From assembly GCA_051453625.1 (NCBI GenBank), contig JBOZIK010000001.1, forward strand, positions 252,380,088-252,434,657: 54,570 nt of DNA, written 5' to 3'. Positions 23,720 to 34,834 of this stretch are shown in pieces. The stretch's first letter is position 1; each line of letters starts with the position of its first letter. The translations under genes were made by a program, and so were the position numbers. The notes under the pieces are model-generated. The model did not search any database. It was given only the letters and a program-made list of their open reading frames with translations, and was not told the DNA's origin. The stretch is from Welwitschia mirabilis. Lineage: Eukaryota > Gnetophyta > Gnetopsida > Welwitschiales.

Positions 23720-24823
23720 TGTTGTACTACTAACTTGCATATATTCGATAGGGTATTTTGAGTAGTTTTGTAGGATATCAGATAGATTTATGCTAGATTT
23801 CCATAATAATAAAGAGTTGAAATAAAAGATATAAAAAACATGATCTCCATGATATTTTACAGCCTTTGGAGTAGTTTCCAATACTTCTTATTTTTGATAC
23901 AGATTTGCTATAAAAATTAAGGCTCATGCATTGGATAAACACTTGTAAAAGCCTATTGTTCACCTCATCATCTAGATGATAGTATGAATGATAGAACATT
24001 GAAGCTAATAAGGATGATAACTATGATTAATTTGGTAGATGACATAGATTGTTTATGAGGTGGCATCATCTTATATATTATCCGGATGACCAATAGAACA
24101 ATAATTATTATAACATTTCACTAAACATTCACCTAATTCTTGCCATCTTTTTTAGTCTATATCTCATGTGGCCATTAGAGTTATGCCCGTGTCTATCTAT
24201 CAGTTTTGTTATTTATGTGTTTATTATTAATTAAGTATAGATTCCACCCTTAACTCCATCTTATTTTTACTTACATAAAAAATTCTCATGATAGGAGATC
24301 AAATGATCAGAGATCCATTCTTGATGGTTACATAGAAATGTCTTCCTTTGTGTTGGGCTATGCTTCCTTCATTGAGGTGCGACTGCTTTGTAACACAAAT
24401 GTAACTTGATTAATACAAAGACTATTTTTCAATTCTTATGCTTTTTTGTTCTTATTCCTCATAGTTTATGTTGATTCTTATTTATTAATAGTTTTTTGAG
24501 TGATATAGGTTATAAGAAAAATCTTTATCCAGGTAGAGAATTATTAGTTTAGATGCATTACTATTTTTCTTTTCTAGATTAACTATGCATAAGTGTATTA
24601 CATTGTTCTTTTCTACATTGTAATTTAATTTTTTTCCTAGGATACTTAAGTGTTTCTTGCTAAAATTAATTCTCTTTCTTTTAGTCTAGGCCTTTGATGG
24701 ATTACAACATTCAGGTCAACTCTCGTCTATATTAGTATGTTGTATTATGCAATATATTTGATTTATTTATAAATGACAAGATCTTTCTAAGCATGATCAT
24801 TTATACAAATATGCACTACAACA
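23720..24823 (+). repeat. Athila-family LTR 2 (5' LTR of the gag-protease element)
   Basis: Begins TGTTGTACTACTAACTTG after ATCAT and ends CACTACAACA, followed by a primer site. Length is 1.1 kb. It interrupts the leader of the LTR 1 element, so it is a younger insertion. It shares the internal ATTCTCATGATAGGAGATC block with the other LTRs. Confidence 0.8.
23952..24105. repeat. Dyad motifs in LTR 2
   Basis: The first copy, 23952-23993, has the perfect palindrome ATCATCTAGATGAT at 23967-23980 between CTATTGTTC and GAATGATAG arms. A second, weaker copy is near 24064-24105 (TATCCGGATGACC). Confidence 0.68.
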
Positions 24824-24825
24824 TC

Positions 24826-24843
24826 TTGGCACATTGCTAGGAA
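24826..24843 (+). promoter_or_regulatory. Primer-binding site of LTR 2 element
   Basis: TTGGCACATTGCTAGGAA starts two bases after the LTR end, a worn tRNA-Asp-type site. Confidence 0.7.
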
Positions 24844-25555
24844 AGGTTGCTTGAAGTTTGAAAGTTGTTATTGCTCAAGTGAATATTTGGATCTCGATTT
24901 GGATGTTTGCCTACAGTAATACTATATTTTTATCTACAGTAGCATAGGTTTTATTTTTGCAATTTTAGTTTTTGTATTCCACAATAAAATATTTATCATT
25001 CACTTCATCATCCAGATGATGTGTAGTGATAATGATCTCTATGCCTTGAGTTTTTAACTTTTTCTTTTCTTAAAATTTTTAGGATTTTTCTATTATCCCA
25101 TTCATCATCTAGATGACTTAGGCATATGAAAATCTACTATCTGTGTTTTCTATATTTGTTATTTTTTTATTTTTATTTTTGTGTTTTTCATTTTTTATGT
25201 TTTTTATATTTCTATCATTTAGACTATCATTTGGGTGATTGCAAGGATGATAATCTATTCACAAAAATTGAGCATGTATGATAAATCTGGTAAGAAGAAA
25301 AAATACTAGAGAGAGTAGCTATTCATAGAATAAAATATTTGAGAAGTTTTGATTGAGTTTGAAACTAACTTAGGTATGCATAACAAAGGTATGAAAATTT
25401 TAAAAATTCTAGAAATTTCTACATTTATTTCTTCATAGTTTGATTTTATGAGAAAAAAGTTTTCAAAAAATTATGTTCATAACAGTTTTTAATTTCTAAA
25501 AATGTTTAGCTTGTTATAAAAGTAAAATAAAACCACTTTACCTAATTTCTCCCTT
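24844..25555 (+). other. Leader of LTR 2 element
   Basis: T-rich untranslated leader between primer site and gag, about 0.7 kb, carrying three dyad motifs. No ORF of its own. Confidence 0.65.
25000..25255. repeat. Array of three dyad motifs in the LTR 2 leader
   Basis: Copies at about 25001-25045 (inner CATCATCCAGATGATG at 25016-25031), 25090-25129 (inner TCATCTAGATGA at 25105-25116) and 25211-25255. Spacing is roughly 90-120 bases, as in the leaders of the other elements. Confidence 0.75.
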
Positions 25556-26990
25556 ATCATTGAAACTCCTACAATCATACCTGTAAAACTTAATGCTAAG
25601 CCCTATTTTATTTACCTCTTAGTGATGATGTTGAACTTATCCCATTTTTAGTGGAGAACTTAACGAATACCCTTTACAACACATTGTCAATATTGAATAG
25701 TTAGTTCTTACTTTAGGGAATGATAAGAAAGACATAAGTGATAGAACTTACATGATCATCTTTCTCATCACTGTAAAAGGTAAATCTAAAATTTAGTTAA
25801 GAATGATTCCTCATAAAAGTTTAAAATCATAGAATCAAGTTCAATAAGCTTTCATTAAAAGATTCATGAGTAAAACCATTATTAGAAAATGTAAAAAAGA
25901 AATAACTAACTTTTAATAACTACCTGATAAAGATTATTCCTCTACCTATGAGAGATTTTTCATTGCTTTGTATTTAAATCTTGTAGATGCTTTTTCTTAA
26001 GAAGAATTGGTAAATTACTTTTATAGTGAACTTAACAATCAAATAAAGCAACTAGTTGATTTTTTATATGAAAAAAATTTATTGAACCTTATCTTAGAAA
26101 ATGCTTGAAAAGTATTGGAAGAGTTGGTAGAAGTGAGTCAAACTTTGCCTAAAACCTTATCTAAAGAAAACTGACCATAGGTTAAATCATTAAAGATCTT
26201 AAGGAGGTTAAACCAAAAAAGAAGAAATGAGAATTGAAAATAAACCAACAAATCTCCTTAATAATTTTACCTTGACTTTAAAAAAATACACTCAGATGAT
26301 TTTAGTTACAAAGATGGCAACTAAAAAGAGTGTAGTTATAGCTCTAACATATAATTTGTGTGAAGATGATTATCATATTATAAAAGAATGCCCTTTACTT
26401 CTAACATACAAAGAAAGAATATAGAAAGAAGTGTGTTCTTTCAACCAAAGGTATTCAAATTTTAACCAAAATCAAAGTCAAATCAACATCATAATAATTT
26501 TTAATCTAGGATAAATAGATAATTCAACTTTAAAAATTTTCAAACAAATCATCTGAACTTCCAACCATTTGAAAAGAGATTTGAGAACATAAACTTCCAA
26601 TCAAATAAATCAAATAATCAAGCAAAAACAAAGTGATCCACTTAGAAATTCTATTGATCAATCGAGAAAAACATAAGTAAGAATAAATTCCAACATTGAA
26701 AATATTGTGAGTATTTTGCAATAAATCATGCTTGCAAATCAAATACCACAAGAGTTACTTATCACTCAACTTTTACCAAATCCAAATGAAGTTAATAAAG
26801 ATTGTAAGATGATGATAAGAAGTAAATATGAGGTAACATCTCCCACTCATAAGGCTTTCACTTCACAAAGTAATCAAAATGATGAAGAAGAGGATATATA
26901 AATTTTAGAAAATCATTCTTTTCCTTCTCGATTAAGCAATAAAATAAAAAATTCTTCTCATAAGAAATCTGATACCCCTTAGATTGATAG
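25556..26990 (+). pseudogene. Athila-family gag remnant (LTR 2 element)
   Basis: Forward frames give a gag-like protein. There is a worn FNGEENEDP-type block near 25650, an SDRTYMIIFLITV block, then RKCKKEITNF and TYERFFIALYLNLVDAF near 25890-25990. An LVNYFYSELNNQIKQLVDFL block matches the plant gypsy LVxxFYxGLxxxTKQLVDS region. A nucleocapsid knuckle follows (ORF 26227-26424): xNLCEDDYHIIKECP, where the first Cys of CX2CX4HX4C is Tyr at residue 42. Stops are mostly at former CAA, CAG or TGG codons. Confidence 0.75.
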
Positions 26991-27229
26991 ATTAAATACC
27001 AAAACTATTTTGATGATCATTTAGAATCTTTAATGTAAAATGTTTGTATCAATTTATCATTTGAAAAATTTTACAAGAGAACCCTCTAGAAAGATTTAAT
27101 TAGGAGAAAACAAAAATTAACCATCTCTAATAAGGTCTTCCTAGCTCAATCGATTAATAACTTAGTTTTATAAAAATGTTTAAAGTTTAAAAATCCAAGG
27201 ACAACAACTATTAGTATCACTTTAGAGGG

Positions 27230-27545
27230 AAATAGAAGGGTTGAAAGAGCCTTCATTGATATTGGAGCTAGTGTCAATATTATAACATTACACATTTATC
27301 AAAAACTTGGGTTACAACATAGAATAGAGCCTACAAGCATTGCTTTAGAATTGGATGATACTTCAGTTAAGAAAAGTTTAGGTGTGATCAAGGATTTGGT
27401 CATTCAGATTGAAGAAGATTTCTACCTTACCAATGTTGTTGTGATAGAAGTTGAATATAATGGTGGATATTCTTTACTTCTAGATAGAGATTTTTATGCA
27501 ACAACTCATTGTATTGTACATATGAGAACAATTTTAATGTAGTAT
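27230..27545 (+). pseudogene. Athila-family protease remnant (LTR 2 element)
   Basis: The frame reads ERAFIDIGASVNIITLHIYQKLG, an aspartic-protease active site with the catalytic Asp (27258-27260) and GAS intact. It continues into the 63-codon ORF at 27351-27542 with VKKSLGVIKDLVIQIEEDF and a GGYSLLLDRDFYATTHCIV block, from the usual PLLLGRPFLATxxxxID. An in-frame TAG follows. It is one of the better-preserved domains of this copy. Confidence 0.8.
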
Positions 27546-28216
27546 TATTTAGAAAATAAGAAGTTTTCAATAATAGTATTTAATGCAACTAAAAATGATT
27601 TAGAAAATGATTCAAGTGTAGAAGAAGAAAAGAAGCCAAATTTGTTTTTACAGCATTGTCCACTTAAAGAGAGATGGTCAATGCTTCACAAATTAACTTT
27701 GTTTGGTAATTAATTAAAAGTAGATAACTTGTATATTTTTGATGAAGATAAACTTGATTTTAACCATCTAAAAATTAATTATTTTTATTTGAAAAGTAGA
27801 GAGACTAAATTTGTCAATTATTTAAAAGTTCAAGATCTTAGCAGAACTAAAATTTTATACTTTAAGGGTGGTCTCCAACTATTAATGTCTAGATGATATT
27901 CTGAGATAATAGTAAACTTGTCTCAAAATTTAATAAAGAATAAAAACTTAAATTCAAATCTGAATCTAAAATTCTTACCTAGTGGACTGAAATACATTTT
28001 TCTAAATAATGATTTAAACAAATTTTTGATAATTAATAAAACTATTTTTCCTCAATAAGAATCAAGTTTAATCTCTCTTTTGCAATCTAAAGTAAACGTG
28101 TTTACTTGGTTTCATAATGATTTGACAACCATTCCTACCTTAATTATCTAACATAAAATCTACCTTGAGGATAATGCAAAACCTATTAGGTAATCCTAAC
28201 ATAGACTTAATCTAGT
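27546..28216 (+). pseudogene. Protease-RT linker and first codons of RT, cut by LTR 3
   Basis: An in-frame stretch resembles 41560-42118 of the long element. It includes NLKFLPSGLKYIFLNNDLNK (from LKPLPxxLKYxFLG) and IYLEDNAKPIR near 28150-28185, the start of the gypsy RT. The frame ends at 28216 where an LTR begins. Confidence 0.7.
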
Positions 28217-28450
28217 TGTTGCACTACGAATTTGTGGTTATTTGATGGGGTTTTATGAGTCATTTTTCATGACTTTTATACAGGCTTAGGTATAATTTTG
28301 AGGATTTTGGAGATACAATAGGAAATATTGGAAATATGCATTTCTTATCCAGATTTGATGTGTTAAAGGAACATTCTTATGCATAAAGCTTTGGAGAAGG
28401 ATTACTAATAAAAATGCTAAGTTTCTCCTCAAGAAAATGATTAAAGAAGA

Positions 28451-28610
28451 ATATTGTCCCCTCCATTGTCCCCATGATAGGCAGGATGACAAAACTGCTA
28501 AGTTGCTGATGTAGACTACTGAATCAGCTACTGAGATACTTGATAAGTCATCATTTATGATAAGCTATCACCCCCTTCATTGTTTGAATGATAGCTAGGA
28601 TGACACTGAC
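28451..28610. repeat. Two dyad motifs in LTR 3
   Basis: 28451-28495 (ATTGTCCCC ... ATTGTCCCCATGATAG ... AGGATGACAA) and 28564-28610 (CTATCACCC ... GAATGATAGC ... AGGATGACAC). The pair is placed as in LTR 5. Confidence 0.7.
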
Positions 28611-28711
28611 ATGTAACTGACTCTGGTACTTGCCCTTTGACTATTTCATCTGTTTCATTTATGAGTGCATCTAGCCACACCTTCTCTTTGTATTTTTCTA
28701 CTTTGAGTTAT

Positions 28712-28719
28712 TATAAATA
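28712..28719 (+). promoter_or_regulatory. TATA box of LTR 3
   Basis: TATAAATA, placed as in LTR 1 relative to the downstream ATTCTCATGATAG block. Confidence 0.6.
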
Positions 28720-29298
28720 AGTTTCCCTTTGACTCTCATTCTTATCTTTGTTGCATCATAAATTCTCATGATAGAGATCTATCTCAAGTGTTGCAAAAAG
28801 ACATTTCTTTAGTGGAGGTTTGTATATCCTCCATTGAAGCTTGGCTATTTTATAATCTAGATGCCTGTTACTCATTCTTAATATAAACTTTCTTTTATTT
28901 TCATGTTTGCATTGCATTATAGATTTTATGGTGACCTTATAGTCTATGTTTCCTTTGATTTAATGATAATTTCTTAGTTGATATAGATTAACAAGGGAAA
29001 TCTTTATTAAGATTGAGAAAAAAGTAGTGTTAGTTCCATTTTACATTTCATATAGATCAGTTTCATCTTGTATTTTTCATTGTAATTTATTTCCTTGCAT
29101 TTGTTATTTATTTCTGGTTCCTATGTTTCTTTTGCAAAGTTATCTGAGTCTTGTCTCATAGTCTTTAATGAGAATATGAAATTTTAGATCTACTTCCACT
29201 TATACTAGTGTGTTGTATTATGTAAGATATCTATTTATTTTATAAATGACAGAATCCTTTTGAACTTAAGCACTTGCACAAATACACACTACAACAAA

Positions 29299-29317
29299 TT
29301 AGTGCCATTACTAGGGA
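29299..29317 (+). promoter_or_regulatory. Primer-binding site of LTR 3 element
   Basis: TTAGTGCCATTACTAGGGA, two bases after the LTR, a worn tRNA-Asp-type primer site. Confidence 0.75.
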
Positions 29318-29429
29318 AGGCTACTGAGGAGTACGAGGGTTCTCATTATTTGGCTCAATACATTAGATTTCTATTCAATTATTTATTTATATCCACATTT
29401 TATTTTTATTAAAAATCATATGTCTTCTA

Positions 29430-29680
29430 TTTGTGGTTTTTTTTGGGTTTTCAGTTTTTTACTTTTTTAGTTTTTTGGTTCTCAATTTTTCATTTTTTCA
29501 ATTCTCAGTTTTTATTTTTTCGGTTCTTGGATTTTTTTTCTTGGTTTTTTAGTTTTCAAATTTTTTTTTTAGTTTTTTGATTCTTAGCTTTTATTTTTTC
29601 AGTTTTTTAGTTTTTTAGTTCTAAGTTTTTATTTTTTTCTTTTGCCATTTTTAGTTTTAGTTTTAAGTTTTGATTTTTTG
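29430..29680. repeat. Low-complexity T-rich tract
   Basis: Irregular repeats of AGTTTTTT, GGTTCTCA and TTTTATTTTT. Similar but shorter tracts follow the primer site in sister leaders, so this one looks expanded by slippage. Confidence 0.8.
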
Positions 29681-29691
29681 TAGAAATATAG

Positions 29692-29848
29692 TGGCCATCC
29701 TTCTTGTCATTCCTACAATAGATAGGACAATAGTGTATAATTTCATTTTTTTATTTTATTTTAATTTTTATTTTGGATTTTAATTTTTCTACAATAAAAT
29801 TAGTCTCTATTGTCTCCTCTACCATTCAGATGACTAGGAGAATGATAG
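29692..29848. repeat. Two dyad motifs in LTR 3 leader
   Basis: 29692-29733 (GGCCATCC ... TTGTCATTCCTACAATAG ... AGGACAATAG) and 29807-29848 (CTATTGTCTCC ... CATTCAGATGACT ... GAATGATAG). If a third existed as in sister leaders, it is lost at the rearrangement. Confidence 0.65.
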
Positions 29849-29939
29849 TTTTGTTTTCTAAATTTTTTGCTTTCTATTCTAATTTTTGATCTTACTTTAT
29901 TAGGGTCCATCTTAATTTCTATAATATAAAATATGCTCT

Positions 29940-30560
29940 TTTCCTAACTTAAATAAAGGCCATACTCTATGCATCTATCAAAGACTTTTTCTAGTCTTTC
30001 TTAGATTTGATTAAAGATTTCTCCAAAGCTTGATAATCATCTATAAAGATTTTTATCGAATACTCTAATATGTCTAAAAGAATACCCATCATAGCATGTT
30101 GAAAAGTTCTAGGAGCATATCCTAAGTTCAAAAGGCATTTGTCTAAAAGAAAATATCCCAAAAGATAAAGTAGAAGTGCTTTTAGTGTGGTCTTCAATAG
30201 CTATGCAAACTCAGTTATAACCATCATATCCATCTAAAAAGCAATAAAAAGTATGTTTCTAAATTTTCTCAAGTAACTAATCAACAAAGGGTAGGGCATA
30301 ATAATCCTTTTTTGTGACTTTATTAATTTTTCTAAAACCTATAGACACTCTTCATTTTCCACCTTCTTTTGGTACTACAATTAATGGACTAAACCATTCA
30401 CTATCATCTATAGTGTAAATGATTCCAACATCCATTAATTTAATAATTTTATTCTTAACTACTTGTTTAAGTACTAGATTTAATCTTATTTATAGTTTCC
30501 TAATAGGTTTTAAGCTTTTTTCAAGATAGATTTTATGCTGAATAACAGAAGGAGGGATGG
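29940..30560 (-). pseudogene. Inverted Athila-family reverse transcriptase remnant
   Basis: The minus strand, reading down from 30545, gives KLMDVGIIYTIDDSEWFSPL, a VVPKEGG block, FRKINKVTKKDYYALPFVD, a HTFYCFLDGYDGYN block, and SFGIFSFRQMPFEL. ORF 29991-30197 contains APRTFQHAMMGILLDILE and IKIFIDDYQ, so the catalytic pair DD (30033-30047) is intact while FMDD is FIDD. The RT stops near 29940 at the junction with the plus-strand leader. Only a few stops interrupt it, so it is among the better-kept RTs. Confidence 0.82.
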
Positions 30561-31309
30561 CTGATAAATCTCTATGAGATCATGCAAATGCATCAACTTT
30601 GAAAGTTAGAAAAGAGATTAAGATTAACTTTATTTAGAAAAAAAGTTTTCATTTATTATTAAAGGTTTATTCTAATGATTATAAATAATATAATTTAGTC
30701 CTCTAGGAAGATTTTTTAGGTTTAGATTCAAATCAAGATTTTTAATTTTTATCACAAACTTATTAATTTTGATTATCATCTTAAACTGTCATCCAGACAT
30801 TAGTAGGAAATAGCCACCCTCAAAGTGTGGATTTTCATTTGTTTTTAATATCTAGACTTTATTACATGTTTTTAATATCTAGACTTTATTATAGACTAAT
30901 GGTATTATTTATATCTTATTCTAATCTAAAAGATCATTTTCTAAATGCTCAAAGTTGAATTTATCAAAATCTTTTAAGTTCTTAATTTCTAATGGATCAT
31001 CATAAAGTATAGGTTCATGTAACATTAGACATCTTTCTTTAAGTGAATGATGTTATAGGAATAAGTTAGTTTTATTTTATTTTCTACATTCCATTCTTTA
31101 CCTAGGTCTTGTTATACTACATAAAAAATTCTAATTGTAAATTTTTTATTCTCTAAGTAACACTCCATTATCCCAGTTCTTGTATCTATAATGCAATTAG
31201 CTATTGCATAGAATGCTCTTTCTAGAAGTAATGGATAATCTCTATTATGTTTGACCTCTATTACAACCACATCATTTAGGTAAAATTTCTTTTTAATTTG
31301 AATTTCTAA
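30561..31309 (-). pseudogene. Inverted protease C-terminal part and protease-RT linker
   Basis: On the minus strand the part nearest 31309 reads KFYLNDVVVIEVKHNRDYPL, LLERAFYAIANCIIDTRTGI and MECYLENKKFTIRIF, matching the protease C-terminus at 27380-27580. The linker runs down to 30561. The frame is cut at 31310 by the long nested element and resumes at 50071. Confidence 0.78.
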
Positions 31310-31314
31310 ATCTT
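31310..31314. repeat. Target-site duplication ATCTT of the long nested element (left)
   Basis: ATCTT precedes the LTR at 31315 and recurs at 50066-50070 after the LTR ending at 50065. The target protease frame continues in phase when the insert and one copy are set aside. Confidence 0.85.
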
Positions 31315-32570
31315 TATTGCACTACCAACTTATATGTATTTGGTAGGGTATTTTAAGTAGTTTTGCAAGATATTAGATAGGTTTATGATTAGATTTCTAT
31401 AATAATGAAGAGCTAAGATGAAAGATACAAAGACATGTAATCTTTATTACATTTATAGTATTTAAAGTAGTTTACAATATTTTCTATTTGAAGTAAACTT
31501 TCTACAAATGTTCATGCTAATGTAATTTATGAAGAACCATTAAAAAGCCTATCATCCACCTCATCATCTAAACAATTATATAGACAATAGAAGAATTAGC
31601 CAATGAGGATGCTGATTGGAATCAATCTAGCAGATGATATTATGATGTAACGTCATCTTTTATATTTTCTAAATAACTGGAAGGATGAAATTTGAAATAA
31701 TGCTTTACTAAACTTTACCTAACTTTGACAATTTATCTCTCTTTTTCTTACATGATTGTTAGGGTTTTATCTACATCTATTAGTCTTATTTGATTATGAT
31801 CCTATTTTTGTCAATAAGTATCAACTCCATCCTTAACTCTTGATTGTATTTGCTTGCACTAAAAATTTTTGTAATAGGAAATTAAAGGACTGGAGATCCA
31901 TCCATTATAGTTGCATAGAGACATATTTCTTGGTATTAGGCTCTACATCTTTTATCTAGGTGCTGCTACTTTGTAACATGGGTGTTGATTTGAATCTAAT
32001 TTAAAGAACTCTTTTCTATTTTCATATGCTTATTATGTACATATCCCTTGTAGTTTATATTACTTATAATTCCATAATAACTTATTTAGTGATATAGATT
32101 ATGATGATAACCTTTGTTAAGATTGAACATTGTTAGTTTAGGTGCATTATCTTTTCTTTCCTCGATTAACTTTGCATAGTTTCTATTTTATTTGATGTAT
32201 TGAATAGCTTAGGTTGGTCTCAATTTGGTGATGGTATTTCTTGATTGATCTATGTTATACAGGGCTAATATCTATAATAGGTTAATCTAGTAATCAGATG
32301 AAAGTTGCACTAAGTTTAGATTGCATTCATTTACATAAGTTTATTACATTATCATTTTTTACTTTATTATTTATTTTTACTTTTAAGATACATAAGTGTT
32401 TCATTCTTAAAATTAATTCTCACTCTTCTCACCTATGCCTTCAATGATAATATGACATGTGGGTTACTTCCATCTCTATTAGTATGTTGTGTTACATAAA
32501 ATTTTTATTTATTTGTGAATGATAGGATTTTCTTAAGAGTGTAACATTTGTACAAATATGTACTACAACA
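31315..32570 (+). repeat. LTR 4, 5' LTR of the long element
   Basis: Starts TATTGCACTACCAACTTA (TG worn to TA) and ends TACTACAACA. Length is 1256 bases. It aligns throughout with LTR 6 (48846-50065): both have GTATTTGGTAGGG/GTATTTATTTGAT-type starts, the GATAGGTTTA block and the terminal TTAAGAGTGTAACATTTG block. Confidence 0.85.
31549..31590. repeat. Dyad motif in LTR 4
   Basis: CTATCATCC, then CATCATCTAAACAATTATAT, then GACAATAG. The inner right arm is worn. The matching site in LTR 6 (about 49070-49110) is weaker still. Confidence 0.5.
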
Positions 32571-32572
32571 TC

Positions 32573-32592
32573 TTGGCATCATTATTGAGAAA
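32573..32592 (+). promoter_or_regulatory. Primer-binding site of the long element
   Basis: TTGGCATCATTATTGAGAAA, two bases after LTR 4; a worn tRNA-Asp-type site. Confidence 0.72.
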
Positions 32593-33300
32593 GACTACTT
32601 GGATTTTAAGGATTATCATTACTCAAGTAAGTGTTTGAATATTAGTCTGGATATTTACCTATAGTAGAACTATACTTTTAATAGTAGTAGCATAGTTTTT
32701 CTTTTCACAAATTTCATTTTGCATTTTGAAATAAATGCTTTATCATCTAGTTCATCATCCTGACAACACACGATGATGATGGCCTATATGCCTTGAGTTG
32801 TTTTTCTTTCTTAAAAATTAGGATTTTCCTATTTTTCCCTCTATTATCTAGATAACTTAGAAGAATGATAGCCAATTTTCAGTGTTTTCAGTGTCTATTA
32901 TTTTATGATTTTATTTTTTTATGTTTTTCATTTTTTTTTTTGATTTTATATGTGTATTGTCATCCAGACATATTGTTTGGATGACCATAGAAATGATGTA
33001 CACTAAACATAAAACTAAGCATGCTAAGACATAGTAAAATTTGTTTAAAAAAAATAGGTAGAATAACTATTTATTAAAGAAAGCATCTAAGAAGATTTAA
33101 CCAACTTTGAATTTAACTCATGTGTGCATATCAAAGGTATGCAAAGCATTTCAAAAATTCCATTAGAAAAACATTTCTACATTTATTATTTTATAATCTA
33201 ATTTTACAAAAGAAAATTTTTTAAAAGATTATTTAGAAGATAGTTTAAAAAAAGAATTTTATAAATATGTCTAGTTCATCATAAAAGCAAAAATAGGTTT
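32593..33300 (+). other. Leader of the long element
   Basis: Untranslated leader of about 0.7 kb with three dyad motifs (32739-32999), ending in an AACTCATGTGTGCATATC-like block also found before gag in sister elements. Confidence 0.65.
32739..32999. repeat. Array of three dyad motifs in the long element's leader
   Basis: Copies at 32739-32782 (CATCATCCTGACAACA), 32829-32872 (inner TTATCTAGATAA) and 32953-32999 (TTGTCATCCAGACA ... TTTGGATGACC). Spacing is about 90 and 124 bases. Confidence 0.72.
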
Positions 33301-33341
33301 CTTCATCTAACCCACCTATTATTATTAGAATCCCTATAACT

Positions 33342-34564
33342 ATGCTTATAAATCCTAATGTCAATATCATTCTTAGAGAGCTTATAGCTAATAAGAAATG
33401 TGAAATCCAAACCTCTTTTGATTTACCACCTGGTAACTATGTTAAACTTATAAATTTAAACGCTTATTCCATTTTTAATGGAGAAATGATAAAGACCCTT
33501 TACAACATATTGCCAACATCAAATAGTTAGTACTTTCTTCTAAAAATGGTAAGAAAAGAATTAGTGATCATACTTATATGGTAATTTTTCCTATTACTTT
33601 AAAGAGGAAAAGTTAAACTTTAATTAAGTACTATTCCACATAAAATTTTAAAAACATGGAATCAAGTTTAAGAAGATTTCATAAATAGATTTATGTGTGA
33701 AACAACCATACGAAAATGAAAGAAAGAAGTAACTAACTTTCAACAATAGCCTAATGAAGATTATGCCTTCACCTATGATAGATTTTTCATTGCTTTACGT
33801 TCTAACTCCATATATGCTTTTTCTCAGGAAAATTAGCAAACTACTCTTATAGTAGACTTAATAGTCAAACAAAGCAACTTATTGATTTTTTATGTGAAGG
33901 AAATTTAATGAATCTTATACTATAAAATGCATGAAGAGTGTTGGAAGAATTAGTAAAAGTGAGTTAAACTTGATCTAAACCATTACCTAAAAAAATTATA
34001 CAATAGGCCAAATAATTAAAGATCTCAAGGAGGTTAAGTAAGAGAAGGAGGAAGTAAAAACTAAGAAAGAACCAACTACTGTCATAAAGTATTTCACTAT
34101 AACTTTGGAGAAATATACACAAATAATCTTAGATGTGAAGGTGGCAATATAAAATAGTGTGATTATAGTTTCAATTTGTGATTTATGTGAAGATAACTAC
34201 CTTGTAATGAAAGATTGTCCTTTACTATCAACCTATAAAGAAAATATTCATGAAGAAGTATGTGCTTCTAAGAAAAGGCCCTCAAACTTTGAAAATTAAA
34301 ATCAAAACCAAAATAAAAGTCAAAATCAAACTTAAAACAATTTTTAACCTAGGATGAATAGACAACCAAATTTCCAAACTTTTAAAAACAAGCTTAAAAA
34401 ATTTCAAGCAAATCATCCTAATTTCCAACCATTTACAAAAATATTTTAGAATTTAAATTTCCAATCAAAGAACTCTAATAATTAAGCAAGCACATCTAAC
34501 TCACAAATTCAAAGTGATTAACTTAGAAATTTCATTGATGAGTTGAGTAAAACCCAAAAGAAAA
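33342..34564 (+). pseudogene. Athila-family gag remnant, first copy in the long element
   Basis: Starts at ATG 33342: MLINPNVNIILRELIANKKC, then FDLPPGNYVKLINLNAYSIF (62 codons before a stop). The frame then continues through worn blocks: SDHTYMVIFPITLK-like, AFTYDRFFIALRSNSIYAFS, NSQTKQLIDFLCEGNLMNLI. A knuckle at 34177-34218 reads CDLCEDNYLVMKDC, with all three Cys kept but His replaced by Leu. The Asn/Gln-rich C-terminus ends at 34564, where a TGTAATATCC sequence interrupts it. Confidence 0.78.
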
Positions 34565-34834
34565 TGTAATATCCTAGTTTTTAAGCCAAAACTATAAATC
34601 TCCTCATAACAACTATGTACTAAATTAAGATTTTTCATGTTTTAATCAAGATCTCAATCTAATACTTAAAATGTGATTATAAAGAGGCAATTATAGCATG
34701 ATAATAAATAAGTAAAATTTAAAATTATATCATCTACNNNNNNNNNNTGTTATAACTACTAGTACATAAGCATAAAATAAATAGCAAATGTATCACATGC
34801 TATCAGCAACAATCCCATCTTCCTCAATGATCAT
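34565..34834 (+). mobile_element. Fragment with Tekay-type LTR start
   Basis: TGTAATATCCTAGTTTTTAA at the gag break resembles the TGTAACATCC/TGTCACATCC LTR starts of Tekay/Del-like elements. It is only about 270 bases long, includes 10 N, and runs up to LTR 5. It may be a truncated LTR through which LTR 5 later inserted. Confidence 0.4.
34738..34747. other. Assembly gap (10 N)
   Basis: Short N run in the fragment between gag and LTR 5. Confidence 0.99.

Larger units (their letters stand above)
28217..29296 (+). repeat. Athila-family LTR 3
   Basis: Begins TGTTGCACTACGAATTTG and ends CACTACAACA. Length is 1080 bases, nearly the same as LTR 5 (1078), with which it shares start, internal blocks and primer-site spacing; these two form a subfamily. 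It is inserted into the RT start of the LTR 2 element. Confidence 0.82.
29318..29900 (+). other. Leader of LTR 3 element, joined to inverted pol
   Basis: T-rich leader with two dyad motifs. Where gag should follow, the sequence instead passes at about 29900-29940 into a minus-strand RT. The element is therefore truncated or rearranged here. Confidence 0.55.

Noticed and set aside
23520-23999. Hydrophobic small ORFs that look like membrane proteins
   Set aside because: They lie across a leader/LTR junction. The apparent membrane segments come from T-rich leader sequence, and the dyad motif supplies their polar part.
29430-29680. T-rich tract as a regulatory polypyrimidine or terminator element
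   Set aside because: Irregular low-complexity expansion within a leader; sister leaders have shorter, unrelated tracts, so slippage explains it.
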